This document shows positions 10,304-20,699 of a DNA stretch of 64,000 bases, piece after piece. The position numbers were made by a program, and so were the translations under genes. Position 1 is the stretch's first letter, and each line of letters begins with the position of its first letter. A model generated the notes under the pieces. The model was not told where the DNA came from. It was given only the letters and a program-made list of their open reading frames with translations, and did not search any database. Source of the stretch: Ephemerocybe angulata (lineage: Eukaryota > Basidiomycota > Agaricomycetes > Agaricales > Psathyrellaceae); the NCBI GenBank assembly GCA_013368325.1, contig JAACJK010000003.1, positions 806,001-870,000 of the forward strand, in the 5' to 3' direction.

Positions 10304-11126
10304 ATGGCCAGTGGCCACCATTCCTCCTCCAACGCCACGGGCTGTCAGGATATCTCAGTGCCAGCCTCTACCGATCGGTACTCGTACCGATCAGCCACCT
10401 CTACCGGTCTCTCCAGTTTCGGCCTCTCCACATCCATCCTCTTACGCGCCAACAAGGGCAACAGCGCGCGCATAGTCATAAACGTGAGTTTTCATCCACT
10501 CACTTCGTCCTTTTTCTATCTAATCCAACTTCGGCAGCCCTCGCACAAGTCCTTTTACCTTTCACTCACAATGCTGGATGAGGAACGGCTTGAGGTTCCA
10601 GACAGCTCGACACTCGATAGTGCCAATGATGAAGTGGCACCGTCCACAGAAGAGCCTCAGAAGAGCCCCCTAGTTCTGACGGAGGCTATGCTGGAAGCCT
10701 ATTGGGAAGAGAGGAAAAAGAAGGGACGAGAGCTTCGCGCGCAGGTGCTGATACGGGACTCCCCAAATCCAAACAACAAAGAATTCTGGGCCCGACATGA
10801 TCGTGAACGAGCGCAGTTAAAGAACGACAAGCTTGAGCATCATGGTGGTCAAGGGGCAGGTGGACATGTGCGTATTATGCCCCTTACTCAAGGTCACTTT
10901 CCGTCTGACTTGCCGTTCCCAGCCATTCACATCCACATCAGACGCTGAACCAGCGCAAGGCAACGAGGTACCAAAGGAGAAGCCCAGCCAGCTTGAATCC
11001 CTCAAATACAACCTATGGCGGGCCTCTGTACTTCGTGGTTGGGAAGCTATGCAGCGTGAGCCAGCTGCAGCGGATCGTATGCGGCGAGCCTGGATGCATC
11101 TCTCCATGAGAGAGACGACGATTTGA
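10304..11126 (+). CDS. Hypothetical protein, 228 aa, three exons
   Basis: Exons 10304-10483, 10538-10859, 10942-11126. The first intron begins GTGAGT, has a CTAAT branch-like site and ends GGCAG; its 54-nt length keeps the frame open, so it would be missed by simple ORF finding. The second intron is GTGGAC...ATCAG, phase 1, and joins LEHHGGQG to AEPAQGNEVPKEKP. The protein starts MASGHHSS, is Ser-rich for 60 residues, then charged and helical (EERKKKGRELRAQVL), ending WMHLSMRETTI. I recognise no domain. An alternative start at 10571 (MLDEERLEV) would remove the first exon. Probably a lineage-specific protein. Confidence 0.5.
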
Positions 11127-11394
11127 AACCCTGGGCGGACGGGTCGATCCTCCCGCATACTCGGCCTCGCAGGCTTCTAGTGCTACCACAGTTGACCACA
11201 AGGATTTGGGGAGAATGGTGGTTTTGGCTTCATAGAAGGTTTCGACCAGGGATCGAGGGAAGTAGCACGCTTCGACCGCATTCGCACTTTGGTGGAATAT
11301 ATGCTATGAATCTTCGCATTCTGTACCACGCCAGTGTGTGCTTTTCCTGAGCCTTTCATCGCTCGTAGGATAGGTACGTGTGGTATTCCAGCCC

Positions 11395-13938
11395 CTAAAG
11401 CCTAGCCCTTCCCCCTTCATCCGTACTTTTCTCGTCACCTACTCCGCGTCCTAAATCCGGCCCCTCTCCAACAATCCCAAACTCCCCCCTATGTTCATAC
11501 CACCACCTCCCCGCCCATTCCTTCTCCCTATCCCCCACATTTTCCAAGATCTCCGCAAACAATGCTTGCACGAGTTCCTCGTGGAGCTCTTCCTTTGCCA
11601 TTCCCTCCGCTTGCTCTGACGTGACAGGCACCGTTATACTATTCGCACTGTGCTGCAAATCGGCCATACCAGAGTGAGACAGTCCCGCCTTGGACCGGAG
11701 CAGCATCAGCCGCACCTCCTCCAAAGCTTGAGCCAACAACACAAGCGGCAGTCCCGACACAGTCGACATAAGAACAAGTCGCAGCCTGTGCAACCTCTCT
11801 TCACCTCCCTCCCCACTCCCCACTTCCTTTCCCTTTCCCTTTCCCTTTGCATCTCGCCCTTCGAGTGCATGTATAGCGTCCAGGAGCCGCTGAACGCAGT
11901 ACCACGCGAGCACATACCTCCCCCCCTTGCCCTCACCATCCATAGGTGAGTCACAAGCGCACGCGCCACGCACAAGCGCAGCATACGCCATCCTCAGCTG
12001 TGCCGTGTTCAGTTTACCCTCTCGCGAGTTCTACGCCTTGGTAAGTATACATATTCTCCGTCAAAGTAAGACACGCACCTCAAGAAGACAGCCAGCGTAA
12101 AACGGTACGAGTCGCATGACGAATTCATCGTCATTTGTCCTCTCATTTTCGTGCTGTTCGTCGTCCTCGCCTTCCACGCTCAGGGTCTCGCGCTTACGCG
12201 AATACCCGAGCACTAGCCCCGCACGCTGCCCAAGCCGATCCAACCATGCTCTCGACGAGTCGAGCCCTTTCGGTGTCTCCGCTCTTGTCCTCTGCGAATG
12301 CGATGCAAATACCGCCAACACCGTCGAGTGCGCGGACTCGAACGTCTCCCGATGGCTGGCATCGAATAGGTGCCTATATCATCGTCAGCCTTTTCACGCA
12401 GAGAATAGAAAGAGTACTCACGGCTCACAGACTCTCCATACGCTTTCCCTCAAACACTTTGCGCCAAGGACTGGAACTAGCTGCTCCACAGCGGCAAGGA
12501 CAAACGCCTCCTTTGCCTGGCGGAAGCCCACATTACCTTCACCCCGGCGCATCTCAAGCGCCCCGCCGCACACGCGCTCCACGTACGTTTCCGCTCGGCT
12601 CTGCGTCTGCGCGAGGATGTCGAGCGCGAGATAAAAGGTCTTCTTGAGCTCGAGGAAGGAGTTCGGGCTCGTGCTCGTCACACCTCCGAACTGTGTTATC
12701 ACAAAGGCAAGGTGCGAGAGGGTTTCGAGGGTCGTGAGCGCGAGGTCTGCAGCCCCAGACGATTCTGGTGGAATGAATACAGCTGCTGAGAGCGCTGCGT
12801 CGTCGACCATAAGCACCGTGAATAGGAACGTCTTGAGGATACCCCAAACGGCCTTGGTGAGATCCTGTGTATCGGTTGCGACACCTGGCACGCTCGCAAG
12901 GCTCGTCGATATCCAGTCCCTCTCGATCGCCTTGGCACAGTCGCACAGGGCCTCCATGGTCTGCGCCACAGCACCCACCGAAGAGGGCAGCAGGAGTGAT
13001 AGCACGCTCGCCATGAAGCGCGCTAGGTCGCTTATGTGCGCCGTCAGCGGAGAGCTTGTGATGCTCCGAATCGTGTGCGCGAATGCTGAGGAGGCGGATA
13101 TATGGACCTCGTTATTCGGGGTCAGTGTGACGCTCGCAGAGACGGAGGAGAGGAACGATCCGTGCTTGAAGGTGGCGAGCAGAGTTTGGGTGAGCAGATG
13201 CGAGAGTAGTGGGAGGGGTAGGGCTCTGAGCTTTGAGTGCGGGATAAGGGGGACGGATTGTGCGGCAAGAATCAGGGCCATAGAGAGCACGTCTGTGTCC
13301 TGTAAGCTTCATACGTGAGCAAAACAGATGCACGCACCTTGGCCTGCTGGCTGGAACTCCTTCTCCCATTCCTCAACACCATGTGTGCCCCCTGTAACGC
13401 TGAAAGCATACGTATCCATAACCTCCGCAAGAGCCACAATATCCTCATCCTCCACTACACCCCGTGCCCCGAGGGCCATCTCAAGCTCCTTCTTTCCTAG
13501 ATCCTCGATCCCCAGCAAAAGCCCACTACAGCACGCAAGTCTTAGCACCGGATGCCCTCCAATCAGACCCTTTACGACCTCCTTCGCCCATGCATCCAGA
13601 GACCCACCCACACTCTGACTGAACAATCTCTCGATCCGGCCCCTCGCCTCCCACTCCTCCTTCAACGCCCGGTATTTGAGATGGACTGCATGGCGGAAGC
13701 TCGTCGACAGAGAGTTGAGTTTGGTGAACGTGAATGGTTGCACGAGGTAGTAAGGCGCAGATATAGCGGTGGCAGCGAGCGGTGTGGGGCTAGACGTGCA
13801 TGGGGGAAGAAGTGCGAGGTGGTGTGATAATGCGGATTGAAGGGTTGGTAAGGATAAAGATGTGTGTGGGTCGTGCAGGTGCGAGAGGAGGAGGGTATAT
13901 GTTCGATCACTCGTGAGGTTGGAGTTTGAGGTAGACAT
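11395..13938 (-). CDS. PEX8: Peroxin Pex8-like peroxisomal biogenesis protein
   Basis: Pex8 is a peroxisome-luminal peripheral membrane protein of fungi that helps dock receptor-cargo complexes and links the docking and RING importomer subcomplexes. Exons on the minus strand: 13938-13338, 13292-12422, 12373-12079, 12030-11395, giving 800 residues with all phases consistent. The protein is almost wholly helical and leucine/alanine-rich (HEAT-like). Supporting segments are TFESAHSTVLAVFASH (about 501-516) and GKLNTAQLRMAYAALVRGA (about 594-612), which match my recollection of the conserved C-terminal half of fungal Pex8. The C-terminus is GGRARL, a plausible PTS1 (A-R-L variant), as expected for a luminal peroxin. 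A low-complexity GKGKGKEVGSGEGG linker follows about residue 645. Identification rests on remembered motifs, architecture and the PTS1-like tail. Confidence 0.6.
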
Positions 13939-14249
13939 TGACTTTAAACTGAGAATGTCTGAGGGTATGAAGGGAATGGTGGTTGGAGGAAGATGAGAGA
14001 ATCAGAAGCCAATTCCCCGGGGCGCTTGTTCAAGCTCCCGATCACTCCATCACAGTCAAAGATAGGGGCTTCCACCGTCTACCATGCTCCACCCTCAAAT
14101 CTACTGCCCTTAAACGTTGGCAGAGAGATGCATATGTAGTTTGGGCTGACTTAAGACTCGGTTAAAATAAAGTAATTACATATATGAAGCAGTCGCTGAA
14201 AAACAGAATTAAAGACAGGCGGGGAACACTTAAAACATGCCAACCGAAA
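13939..14249. other. Intergenic, no gene seen
   Basis: Spacer of 311 bp containing the PEX8 promoter side and the 3' flank of the next gene; nothing recognisable. Confidence 0.4.
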
Positions 14250-14970
14250 TCAGGGGCCATGGCAGGCTAAGAATGCGAGTAGCATTTCGTCGGGGTCCGA
14301 GTAAAGAAGGCGTCCACCGTCAATGGTGGTCCAAAGATCAGCAGGGACATCCGACGCCCCCACCGCTGAACCAGATTTAGACAGGGCGCACCCGCGCCTA
14401 CACAGTCGATCAAGGCCTTGTAAACTCAACAAATAGGGCTGAGCCTCGGATGCCAAAACATCCCACGTAGAGTATACCAGTGCTCTATTTACCGCCCTGC
14501 CATGCTCTTCCTGGAGTGGGCTTCGTTTTAGTCCCTTCCCTTTTCCCTCCTTTCCTTTTCCAACCTTGGAATCCGGAAAATGGGTGTAGTAGTGGCCGCT
14601 AACGCTCTTCGCAAATAATTCCCAACCTCGTACCCAAACACTCTTGGGAAGGAATGGCCAGAAGCGAGAAAGGTTCTTAAAATAAGACGAGAGTACGCGC
14701 TCCTCCGTGGACTGGGACTTGGCCAGCTCCCTCCGCCAGATAATCTCAAAGCAAGCAGCAGGGCTAGGGGGCTCAACGAGATAGCTCGCCCTATCTGAAC
14801 GAGAATCATCGCAGATCGCACGCACGAGGAGCTCGGTTGATTCCTAAGGACCTCAAAGTTAGACTGAGCGAAGCTTGGCTGCGGCTAACATAGCATATGC
14901 TCACGGTTATTTTAATTTTCGGTGTGCCACTGGTAGAGCCGGATTGATTGCCAGAGGAAACGTTGGGCAT
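14250..14970 (-). CDS. Hypothetical protein, 219 aa, two exons
   Basis: Exons 14970-14905 and 14843-14250; the intron is GTGAGC...CTTAG with a TCTAAC branch-like site and phase 0. The product begins MPNVSSGNQSGSTSGTPKIK and continues ESTELLVRAICDDSRSDRAS. A central basic low-complexity KVGKGKEGKGKGLKR is followed by an acidic-aliphatic C-terminus ending DEMLLAFLACHGP. I recognise no family. Its start lies about 120 bp from the left end of the LTR element, whose insertion may have changed its upstream control region. Confidence 0.5.
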
Positions 14971-15094
14971 CTTAAAGAATCAGTAGTAGTGGGGTGGTAA
15001 TTGTAGAGTAGGTGGGGGAGAAGGAGAAATGGGGTGTAAAGACCCTCTTTGCATACTAAGGGGCTTTTATAGGCCACAGGGAGCTAGGGCAGGC

Positions 15095-15286
15095 TGTCAT
15101 GATTTCCCCTCCTCTTTCCTAGTCCAGCCTACCAGCCCATTCCCACATACATATATGTACCTACGTCCCCCTTATGGGGACTCCATTGTCGTCCTCTTGT
15201 GCTTTTGGTATAGACTCCGACTTCTTTTCCTCTTGCCTCGTGCTCCGACCCGTCGCCCGTGCCCTCTCCCGTGTCCTTTCCTGACA
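15095..15286 (+). repeat. 5' LTR (192 bp)
   Basis: Identical base for base, by eye, to 17637-17828. Contains a palindromic ACATATATGT and C/T-rich stretches; starts TGTCATG and ends CCTGACA. Confidence 0.95.
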
Positions 15287-15361
15287 TTAGGACGACAATC
15301 CCTTTTTTTTCTGCTGAAGAGGAACGGATACGCGCCTGTTGCGACCCCCCACGGATCTTTT

Positions 15362-17434
15362 ATGATGCCGAATAAACGCCCAAGTCCACGCGAAGTGGCA
15401 AACGCAAGCCCACGTGAAGTGGCAGCCCTCGTAAGTCCACGCGAAGTGGCAGCCCTCGTAAGTCCACGCGAAGTGGCGAACCCAAGTCCACGCGAAGTGG
15501 CAAACACAAGTCCACACGAAGTGCCAGCCCTCGTAAGTCCACGCGAAGTGGCGAACCTCGTAAGTCCACGCGAAGTGGCGAACCCAAGTCCACGCGAAGT
15601 GGCAGCGTCCCGTATCCCCCGCCAATTACACTCAACATTCCCCCGTTCAGCGCAACCATCGACCCACCCCCCGATATTCCCTGCATCCCATGCCCGCCAG
15701 TCAATCCCTAATCAAGCCCCTTACTACACCTCCTTTACCCCGCATCCCAGTACCGCCTATCATTATCAGCCCCTTTTCACAGCGCGACCGAGTGACGTCA
15801 GCTTGCCGGCGCCTAATCACATCTCCTCGAACGGATACGCGCCTAACCATATCTCCAACGGATACGCGAATCAGTACATCTCTTACAACTGGCCCTACAG
15901 CTATCCACACGCGAACCACGTTGTACCTCCGCCCCTCGCGAACGACGCAGGGTGGGAATCAACGCCGCCGACAAATCACGTCGTTTCGAATACATCACAC
16001 CTCGGTCGTTCTTCCTCAACCGTCAACAACCTGCCAACCCAACCCTTTGGCCTCTACCCACCCAGTCAACCTCAATACCCGCGCTCCACTGAGAGTCACG
16101 CCCAGTCCTTCGGCAACTTTCACTCGGTGCCTTACCCCTACCCAAATAGTTCGCCTATCAGCTACTACCAAAACCATCCAGACCCCTATACAAGCCCCTC
16201 CTATGGTCATTACCCCCCTCAGCCAATCCTCCGAACGCCTCCTTACCCATGGGTAACGCCACCTCTCGAGCCTGCTACGTTCGTTCAGATCACGCCGAAA
16301 CCTGTTCCCCAGCCCACCCAACCTGCTACGTTCGCTCAGACGACGCCAGAACCAGCCCCTCAGCCGCCTTCCATTACTATACAACAGGCTCGGGTCCTTG
16401 TGGAAGAAATCAACCGCCTCAACGCGGAAAACGTGGAACTGCGTAGAAGATTGAGGCAAGCAACGACAACAGCGCCGGGTGATGCAACTCTTCACCCGCC
16501 TCGGGCTTCCGCTGTGCCTTCAACGGCGGCTCCCGCTGCTCTCGCCAACCAGCCTTCCTCCACGACACCTCCAACCTCTACTCTTTCACCAGCAACGACC
16601 ACAGGCGCTGCCCCTGCTCTGCCACCACCCCGAACGTTCAATTTCGGGACATCAGCGTCTCCCGGCGTCTCCAGAAACAAACCTCAGGCTTCCGCTGTGC
16701 CTGCAACGGCGGCTCCCGCTACTCTCGCCAACCCGACTTCCTTCACGATCCCTCCACTGCTGTCAGCGACGTTGACAGGCGCTGCCTCTGCCTTGCCACC
16801 ACCTGCAATTTTTCCCCGCCCAATTCAGCCGTTCGAATCATCTCGCGTTCGCGGTTACGTCCCGCAATACGACGACTCTGATTCAGATTCAGATTCTTCC
16901 TACTTCGCCAAGCGGTCCCCCACCACCGTCAACACCTCCTTCAATTTTTACGAAGTTCATAACGACCCTAACAACAACAATGGTTACAACGAATACGACG
17001 ACGAGGACTGCCAGGCGTATACCACCGACGACGAACAACATGAAGATGATACTGGAACGACGAGCCCCGACCCCTGCAACCATGACTACTGTAACTGCCT
17101 TGTTCCCAGCTACGACGACTCGGACGGCCACCAGAGCGAAGGTCAAGACTACTCCGACGACGACCCTAACGAACACTCTGACGAGAACGCCGATTACGAG
17201 TATGACAACCCCGACCCTTGCGACCACAGTGACTACTGTAACTGCCTTATTCGCAGCTACGACGACTCGGACGGTCACCAGAGCGAAGGACAACACTACT
17301 CCGACGACGACCCTAACTACGGCGACTCGGACGGCCACCAGAGTGAAGGTCAAGACTACTCCGACGACGACCCTAACGACAACTCTGACGAGAACGACAA
17401 GTCCGACAGTCAATCATCATTCGAGGACTCTTGA
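15362..17434 (+). CDS. Sole ORF of the LTR element: repeat-rich disordered protein, 690 aa
   Basis: The frame is open from upstream of the LTR, but the first ATG inside the internal region is at 15362 (a second ATG follows at 15365), giving about 690 residues. Layout: nine or so N-terminal copies of SPREVA plus a variable 2-4 residue linker (about 7-85); a long Pro/Tyr/Asn/Ser-rich disordered region; one helical heptad-like stretch VLVEEINRLNAENVELRRRL (about 345-365); Ala/Pro/Thr-rich duplicated blocks (QASAVPATAAPA); and an acidic C-terminus with two copies of a DPC-(N/D)H-x(1,2)-YCNCL module and three copies of YDDSDGHQSEGQ-like repeats. None of these is a retroviral-type Gag zinc knuckle or any pol domain. 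It may be a Gag-like particle or nucleic-acid-binding protein, but that is inference. No cellular homologue recognised. Confidence 0.7.
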   Translation: MMPNKRPSPREVANASPREVAALVSPREVAALVSPREVANPSPREVANTSPHEVPALVSPREVANLVSPREVANPSPREVAASRIPRQLHSTFPRSAQPSTHPPIFPASHARQSIPNQAPYYTSFTPHPSTAYHYQPLFTARPSDVSLPAPNHISSNGYAPNHISNGYANQYISYNWPYSYPHANHVVPPPLANDAGWESTPPTNHVVSNTSHLGRSSSTVNNLPTQPFGLYPPSQPQYPRSTESHAQSFGNFHSVPYPYPNSSPISYYQNHPDPYTSPSYGHYPPQPILRTPPYPWVTPPLEPATFVQITPKPVPQPTQPATFAQTTPEPAPQPPSITIQQARVLVEEINRLNAENVELRRRLRQATTTAPGDATLHPPRASAVPSTAAPAALANQPSSTTPPTSTLSPATTTGAAPALPPPRTFNFGTSASPGVSRNKPQASAVPATAAPATLANPTSFTIPPLLSATLTGAASALPPPAIFPRPIQPFESSRVRGYVPQYDDSDSDSDSSYFAKRSPTTVNTSFNFYEVHNDPNNNNGYNEYDDEDCQAYTTDDEQHEDDTGTTSPDPCNHDYCNCLVPSYDDSDGHQSEGQDYSDDDPNEHSDENADYEYDNPDPCDHSDYCNCLIRSYDDSDGHQSEGQHYSDDDPNYGDSDGHQSEGQDYSDDDPNDNSDENDKSDSQSSFEDS
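15380..15606 (+). repeat. Coding minisatellite (SPREVA repeats)
   Basis: Nine imperfect copies of a 24-30 nt unit with core AGTCCACGCGAAGTGGC. Each unit holds the small inverted repeat CCAC-GCGAA-GTGG, so the RNA could form serial short hairpins. Copies are nearly identical at nucleotide level, implying recent expansion. Confidence 0.85.
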
Positions 17435-17623
17435 TCCTTATTCCCTAGTTCTCTTTGGCCACCGATTCCCGATTCCCAAATCCCCGTATCCTCGCCTATA
17501 CCTATCGACACCACTTTTCTCGCCTCCCCGATTCTCAAGTAATCATTCTACCCATCCTTGTATAGACATCGTCCTTCCTACCCTTCCCTTCCTTTTTTCG
17601 GGCTGTCACTATGCTCCCGCCCT

Positions 17624-17633
17624 AAGGAGAGGG
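17624..17633 (+). other. Candidate polypurine tract
   Basis: Ten uninterrupted purines ending three bases before the 3' LTR, the position of plus-strand priming in LTR elements. Confidence 0.5.
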
Positions 17634-17636
17634 TAT

Positions 17637-17828
17637 TGTCATGATTTCCCCTCCTCTTTCCTAGTCCAGCCTACCAGCCCATTCCCACATACATATATGT
17701 ACCTACGTCCCCCTTATGGGGACTCCATTGTCGTCCTCTTGTGCTTTTGGTATAGACTCCGACTTCTTTTCCTCTTGCCTCGTGCTCCGACCCGTCGCCC
17801 GTGCCCTCTCCCGTGTCCTTTCCTGACA
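17637..17828 (+). repeat. 3' LTR (192 bp)
   Basis: Exact copy of the 5' LTR, followed directly by the second CAGGC target-site copy. Confidence 0.95.
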
Positions 17829-18216
17829 CAGGCTCGCAACGCCACGGCGTTCGTGCAACGAACATTGACAATGTACTCATCCATTGGACAAAGCTCAAGT
17901 GCTCTGGCGACTGCTTGGCTTTGAATGCATTGAAGAGCTCCCCCCTTTCCTCGTCCCTTACAGCTTGGGGGCAACCAAAAATGGAAACTGACCCGACCGT
18001 CGAAACCAGAGAACAATGAAAGGCATTTCGCTGCTTGCTCTGCGCGCTGATGCACTGTACATATAGCTGGGGAAAGGCTGTCCAAAAATCTCTTACAAGA
18101 AGGCCACCTTGAGGTATGTATGTCTTCCTCAATGCATAGAAACGAGACTTTGCCCTTGCATCCCAATCTTCAAACAAATTGGTCTGGGGCTTTGGTCGCC
18201 AGTGCTTGCGCCGCAA
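17829..18216 (-). pseudogene. Possible minus-strand reading frame interrupted by the LTR insertion
   Basis: A minus-strand frame open from about 18275 reads protein-like text (RRKHWRPKPQTNLFEDWDAR, FWTAFPQLYVQCISAQSKQR) up to RTPWRCEP at the LTR boundary. Removing the element and one target copy lets the frame continue only seven codons to a stop near 15070. Either the gene ended there, had an intron there, or the frame is fortuitous. No domain, start site or upstream exon is certain. Confidence 0.25.
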
Positions 18217-20222
18217 GCGCTTTGCATTTTCACTATGCTTTGCTCCCTCTTGCCCCCTTTCTACCTTGGTTCACCTGGGAATAGAAGTTTCAACTGGAAC
18301 TCCCCACTTACACTCACTCACAAGCCTGTGGTTGGACTGTGGTTAGTAGTGTACCCAAGTCGCTTTGATCGTGGCGCCACCCCCCTATCAAGAATTCCTG
18401 ACGTCATCATTCTCTCAAACTAAAGTGGTTTGCCTTAGCTAACGTCCTCGCCTGTTCTCCGAAACTGAGGATGCACCAGCGAGCATGCAATTTCCGCCTG
18501 TAAAGCGCGAAAAAATCTCTCCTGAATCCAGTCTGCATCTTATACCTAGAATTCGCTCTGCACTTGATTGGCAGGCAGTGAACAGAGCCAGTTTGGCGCC
18601 CAAGGGATCTTCCTCGGGTTCAGGTGCAGGAAGGGACTCAGGAGGTCGCGCGCTCTGGCTGCATGGACCAGCACGCGCCTATTTTGGGAATGTATTTCCC
18701 AATTAGACTCGACCAGTGCTACATAGTACTGTGACAACCAGGCGCTCAGTCGGCCGTTATGACCGTCGATATGGAGGTATTACCACTCTTACGATTCCAA
18801 AGAGATAGATCGACGGGCCACCTGATTACTTGTATTGCACTTGTCCTTTCTAGAATTGACAAACCTCTCGTAGCTATTATTAATAGTACCAAGGGTATGA
18901 CAACCGGTCACCCATCGGCTCCAAGCTCAACGCGGATTAACTGTAACTTAAATCGAGACAAGTAATCGAGCGCCATAATGTGAAGCCGTACTCCTGTAGA
19001 CGAAGTGCCTAGCATAACCCACGAGACTTGATTGTTGCCATGGGTCATTCGAGGGATGTCTGCACACCTCGGAACAGGAAGCCGAACTGCGCTTGGGTTT
19101 GTACAGGTTTGTACCCATTCTAAATTCCAATATTCTGGGGTTTGCTGCTTTAGACCTCTTTAGACCTGACCAATGACACACCTGACCAATGACACATGGG
19201 AAGTCGACTTGAGTAACACCGTACATATGTACCTTCCATTTTGGGGTTATGGTATCTCAATCGTTTAGGGAAGGTGGGGATATGGATCTGGAATCACTCT
19301 AACCTCCCATTGAAGGAGGACACTCATGAACTGGCCTTTCCAGAAGCTCTACACCAAGCCACATTCTTAATCTCTTGACCAGGAATCTATTGAAAGAGTG
19401 ACTCGGCCATTTGCAATTCTCCACTCTACATAGTACTTAGCACTTATCCGAATCGAGGACTGGCGTTCGTCGTGGCAGTGCTAAGCGCCCGGCATCGATG
19501 CCGAAGTCCGATGCTAAGATTGGGCGCTAGGGCCGGGTGCGATCGAGGCATCGAGTTCATCTCAAGTCAACGCCGGGCACACCTGGGCACACTTGCATTT
19601 CAAGTTGGAGCATCCATGGAGCCGGGTACACCTGTGCCTGGGTCGCTCCTCCAAGAACCCAAGATGGTACTGCCTCCGGTCAGCAGTTGACTGCAGTTGA
19701 GACCTGTTGAGACTCAGGACTCTCAAGAGGGCTAGGGCGGACTGGTATGCATGGCTAGGCCCGTTATACATATCCTGATTGGGGCGTCGAACTACCCAAT
19801 CGCAAGGGGGCCTATGAGCAAGGTTCGCTATATGAGGTTGGAGTGGCTATACTCATGTCTTTCCGCTCGCAACGCTCCAGGAAATGACGCAGGTTGCCTT
19901 CAACTACACACTTTGCTCAGTGTACCACGACTTATTCGAGGCCGTAGTGGCATGGAAGCCAGACAGAAAGAAACTGTGTGTGCAGTTCTCAATTTGGATA
20001 AAGCCGCGAGCCTGCCTTCTGATAGGCAGCGCTATGCTAGGCAGCAGCCTAGGCTATGCTGCTCAAAGAACATGATGAGATAAACATGAGGCGCTTGGAA
20101 GTTGGAGACGATGTGTGGGTAAATTATGCCCAATCCAGCGGGCAAAGGGCTATATAACTATGCCATCGGAGTTCCATACTTGTTCCATACTCCGTTTTCG
20201 GGGCATCCGTTGATAGCTATGT
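18217..20222. other. Gene-free 2-kb stretch left of the KDZ element
   Basis: No convincing exon. Small local duplications are visible, for example CCTGACCAATGACAC twice near 19165-19195. Otherwise nothing recognised. Confidence 0.45.
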
Positions 20223-20300
20223 TGGTCCAGACACACCGCCCCCGTGAGGATGATGGTCATCCTCGCCCGCGAGGATGATTATGTAAGCTGTAAATAATGC
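20223..20300 (+). repeat. Left terminal inverted repeat of the KDZ element
   Basis: Matches the reverse complement of 38672-38753 with scattered mismatches. Internally it contains two nested palindromes, AGGATGA-TGG-TCATCCT and ATCCTCG-CCC-GCGAGGAT, which could be transposase binding sites. Confidence 0.85.
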
Positions 20301-20323
20301 CCACGCTAGATCAAACCTGCTGT

Positions 20324-20348
20324 GTGCCACGCCTGAACGGCGTGGCAC
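20324..20348. repeat. Perfect 10-bp hairpin just inside the left end
   Basis: GTGCCACGCC (20324-20333) and GGCGTGGCAC (20339-20348) are exact complements around a 5-nt loop (TGAAC). No counterpart was found near the right end. Confidence 0.7.
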
Positions 20349-20699
20349 AGCTCTTTCAACATCCCAATCCGCTCAGTGCACCTCGGATATCCAGAGCCTA
20401 GGAGGAGGAGAAAGAGGGCAGGAGGCTTTTAGATCTTATAGTTCCTTATCCCTGGCCGTTACGTCCACCCCTTTCTTTTCCAATATGGATATCGAGCGCA
20501 GTGCGTCCGCCCACCAATGTCTGTGTAGAGATTACTCCCAGATTTCAGAATGTGTTTCTTGCGTAACGAGTGTTTATCCATCCTGTGGTTCTACAGCCAT
20601 TCCCACCGCGCATACCTCGCCAGTCGGTTCCCTGCATCACGAGTGGCTCTGGTGGATGATTGCAGGTGTCCCGCTGCCCGAAAGCAACCATTGTATCGG

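Larger units (their letters stand above)
15090..17833 (+). mobile_element. Complete non-autonomous LTR element, 2,734 bp plus target duplication
   Basis: Two identical 192-bp direct repeats (15095-15286 and 17637-17828) begin TGTCA and end TGACA, the 5-bp inverted TG...CA ends of LTRs. The element is flanked by the 5-bp direct repeat CAGGC at 15090-15094 and 17829-17833, a target-site duplication. A purine tract (AAGGAGAGGG, 17624-17633) lies just before the 3' LTR, where a polypurine tract is expected. The interior has one long ORF and no protease, reverse transcriptase, RNase H or integrase motif, so mobility must rely on a partner element. Identical LTRs indicate a very recent insertion. 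No clear tRNA primer-binding site was recognised after the 5' LTR. Confidence 0.92.

Noticed and set aside
12116..13318. Plus-strand frames across PEX8
   Set aside because: Shadows of the minus-strand exons, which splice in frame over 800 codons.
16889..17924. Long overlapping frames opposite or beside the LTR-element ORF
   Set aside because: Composition (Val- or Thr-only runs) mirrors the acidic codon repeats of the main ORF in other frames.
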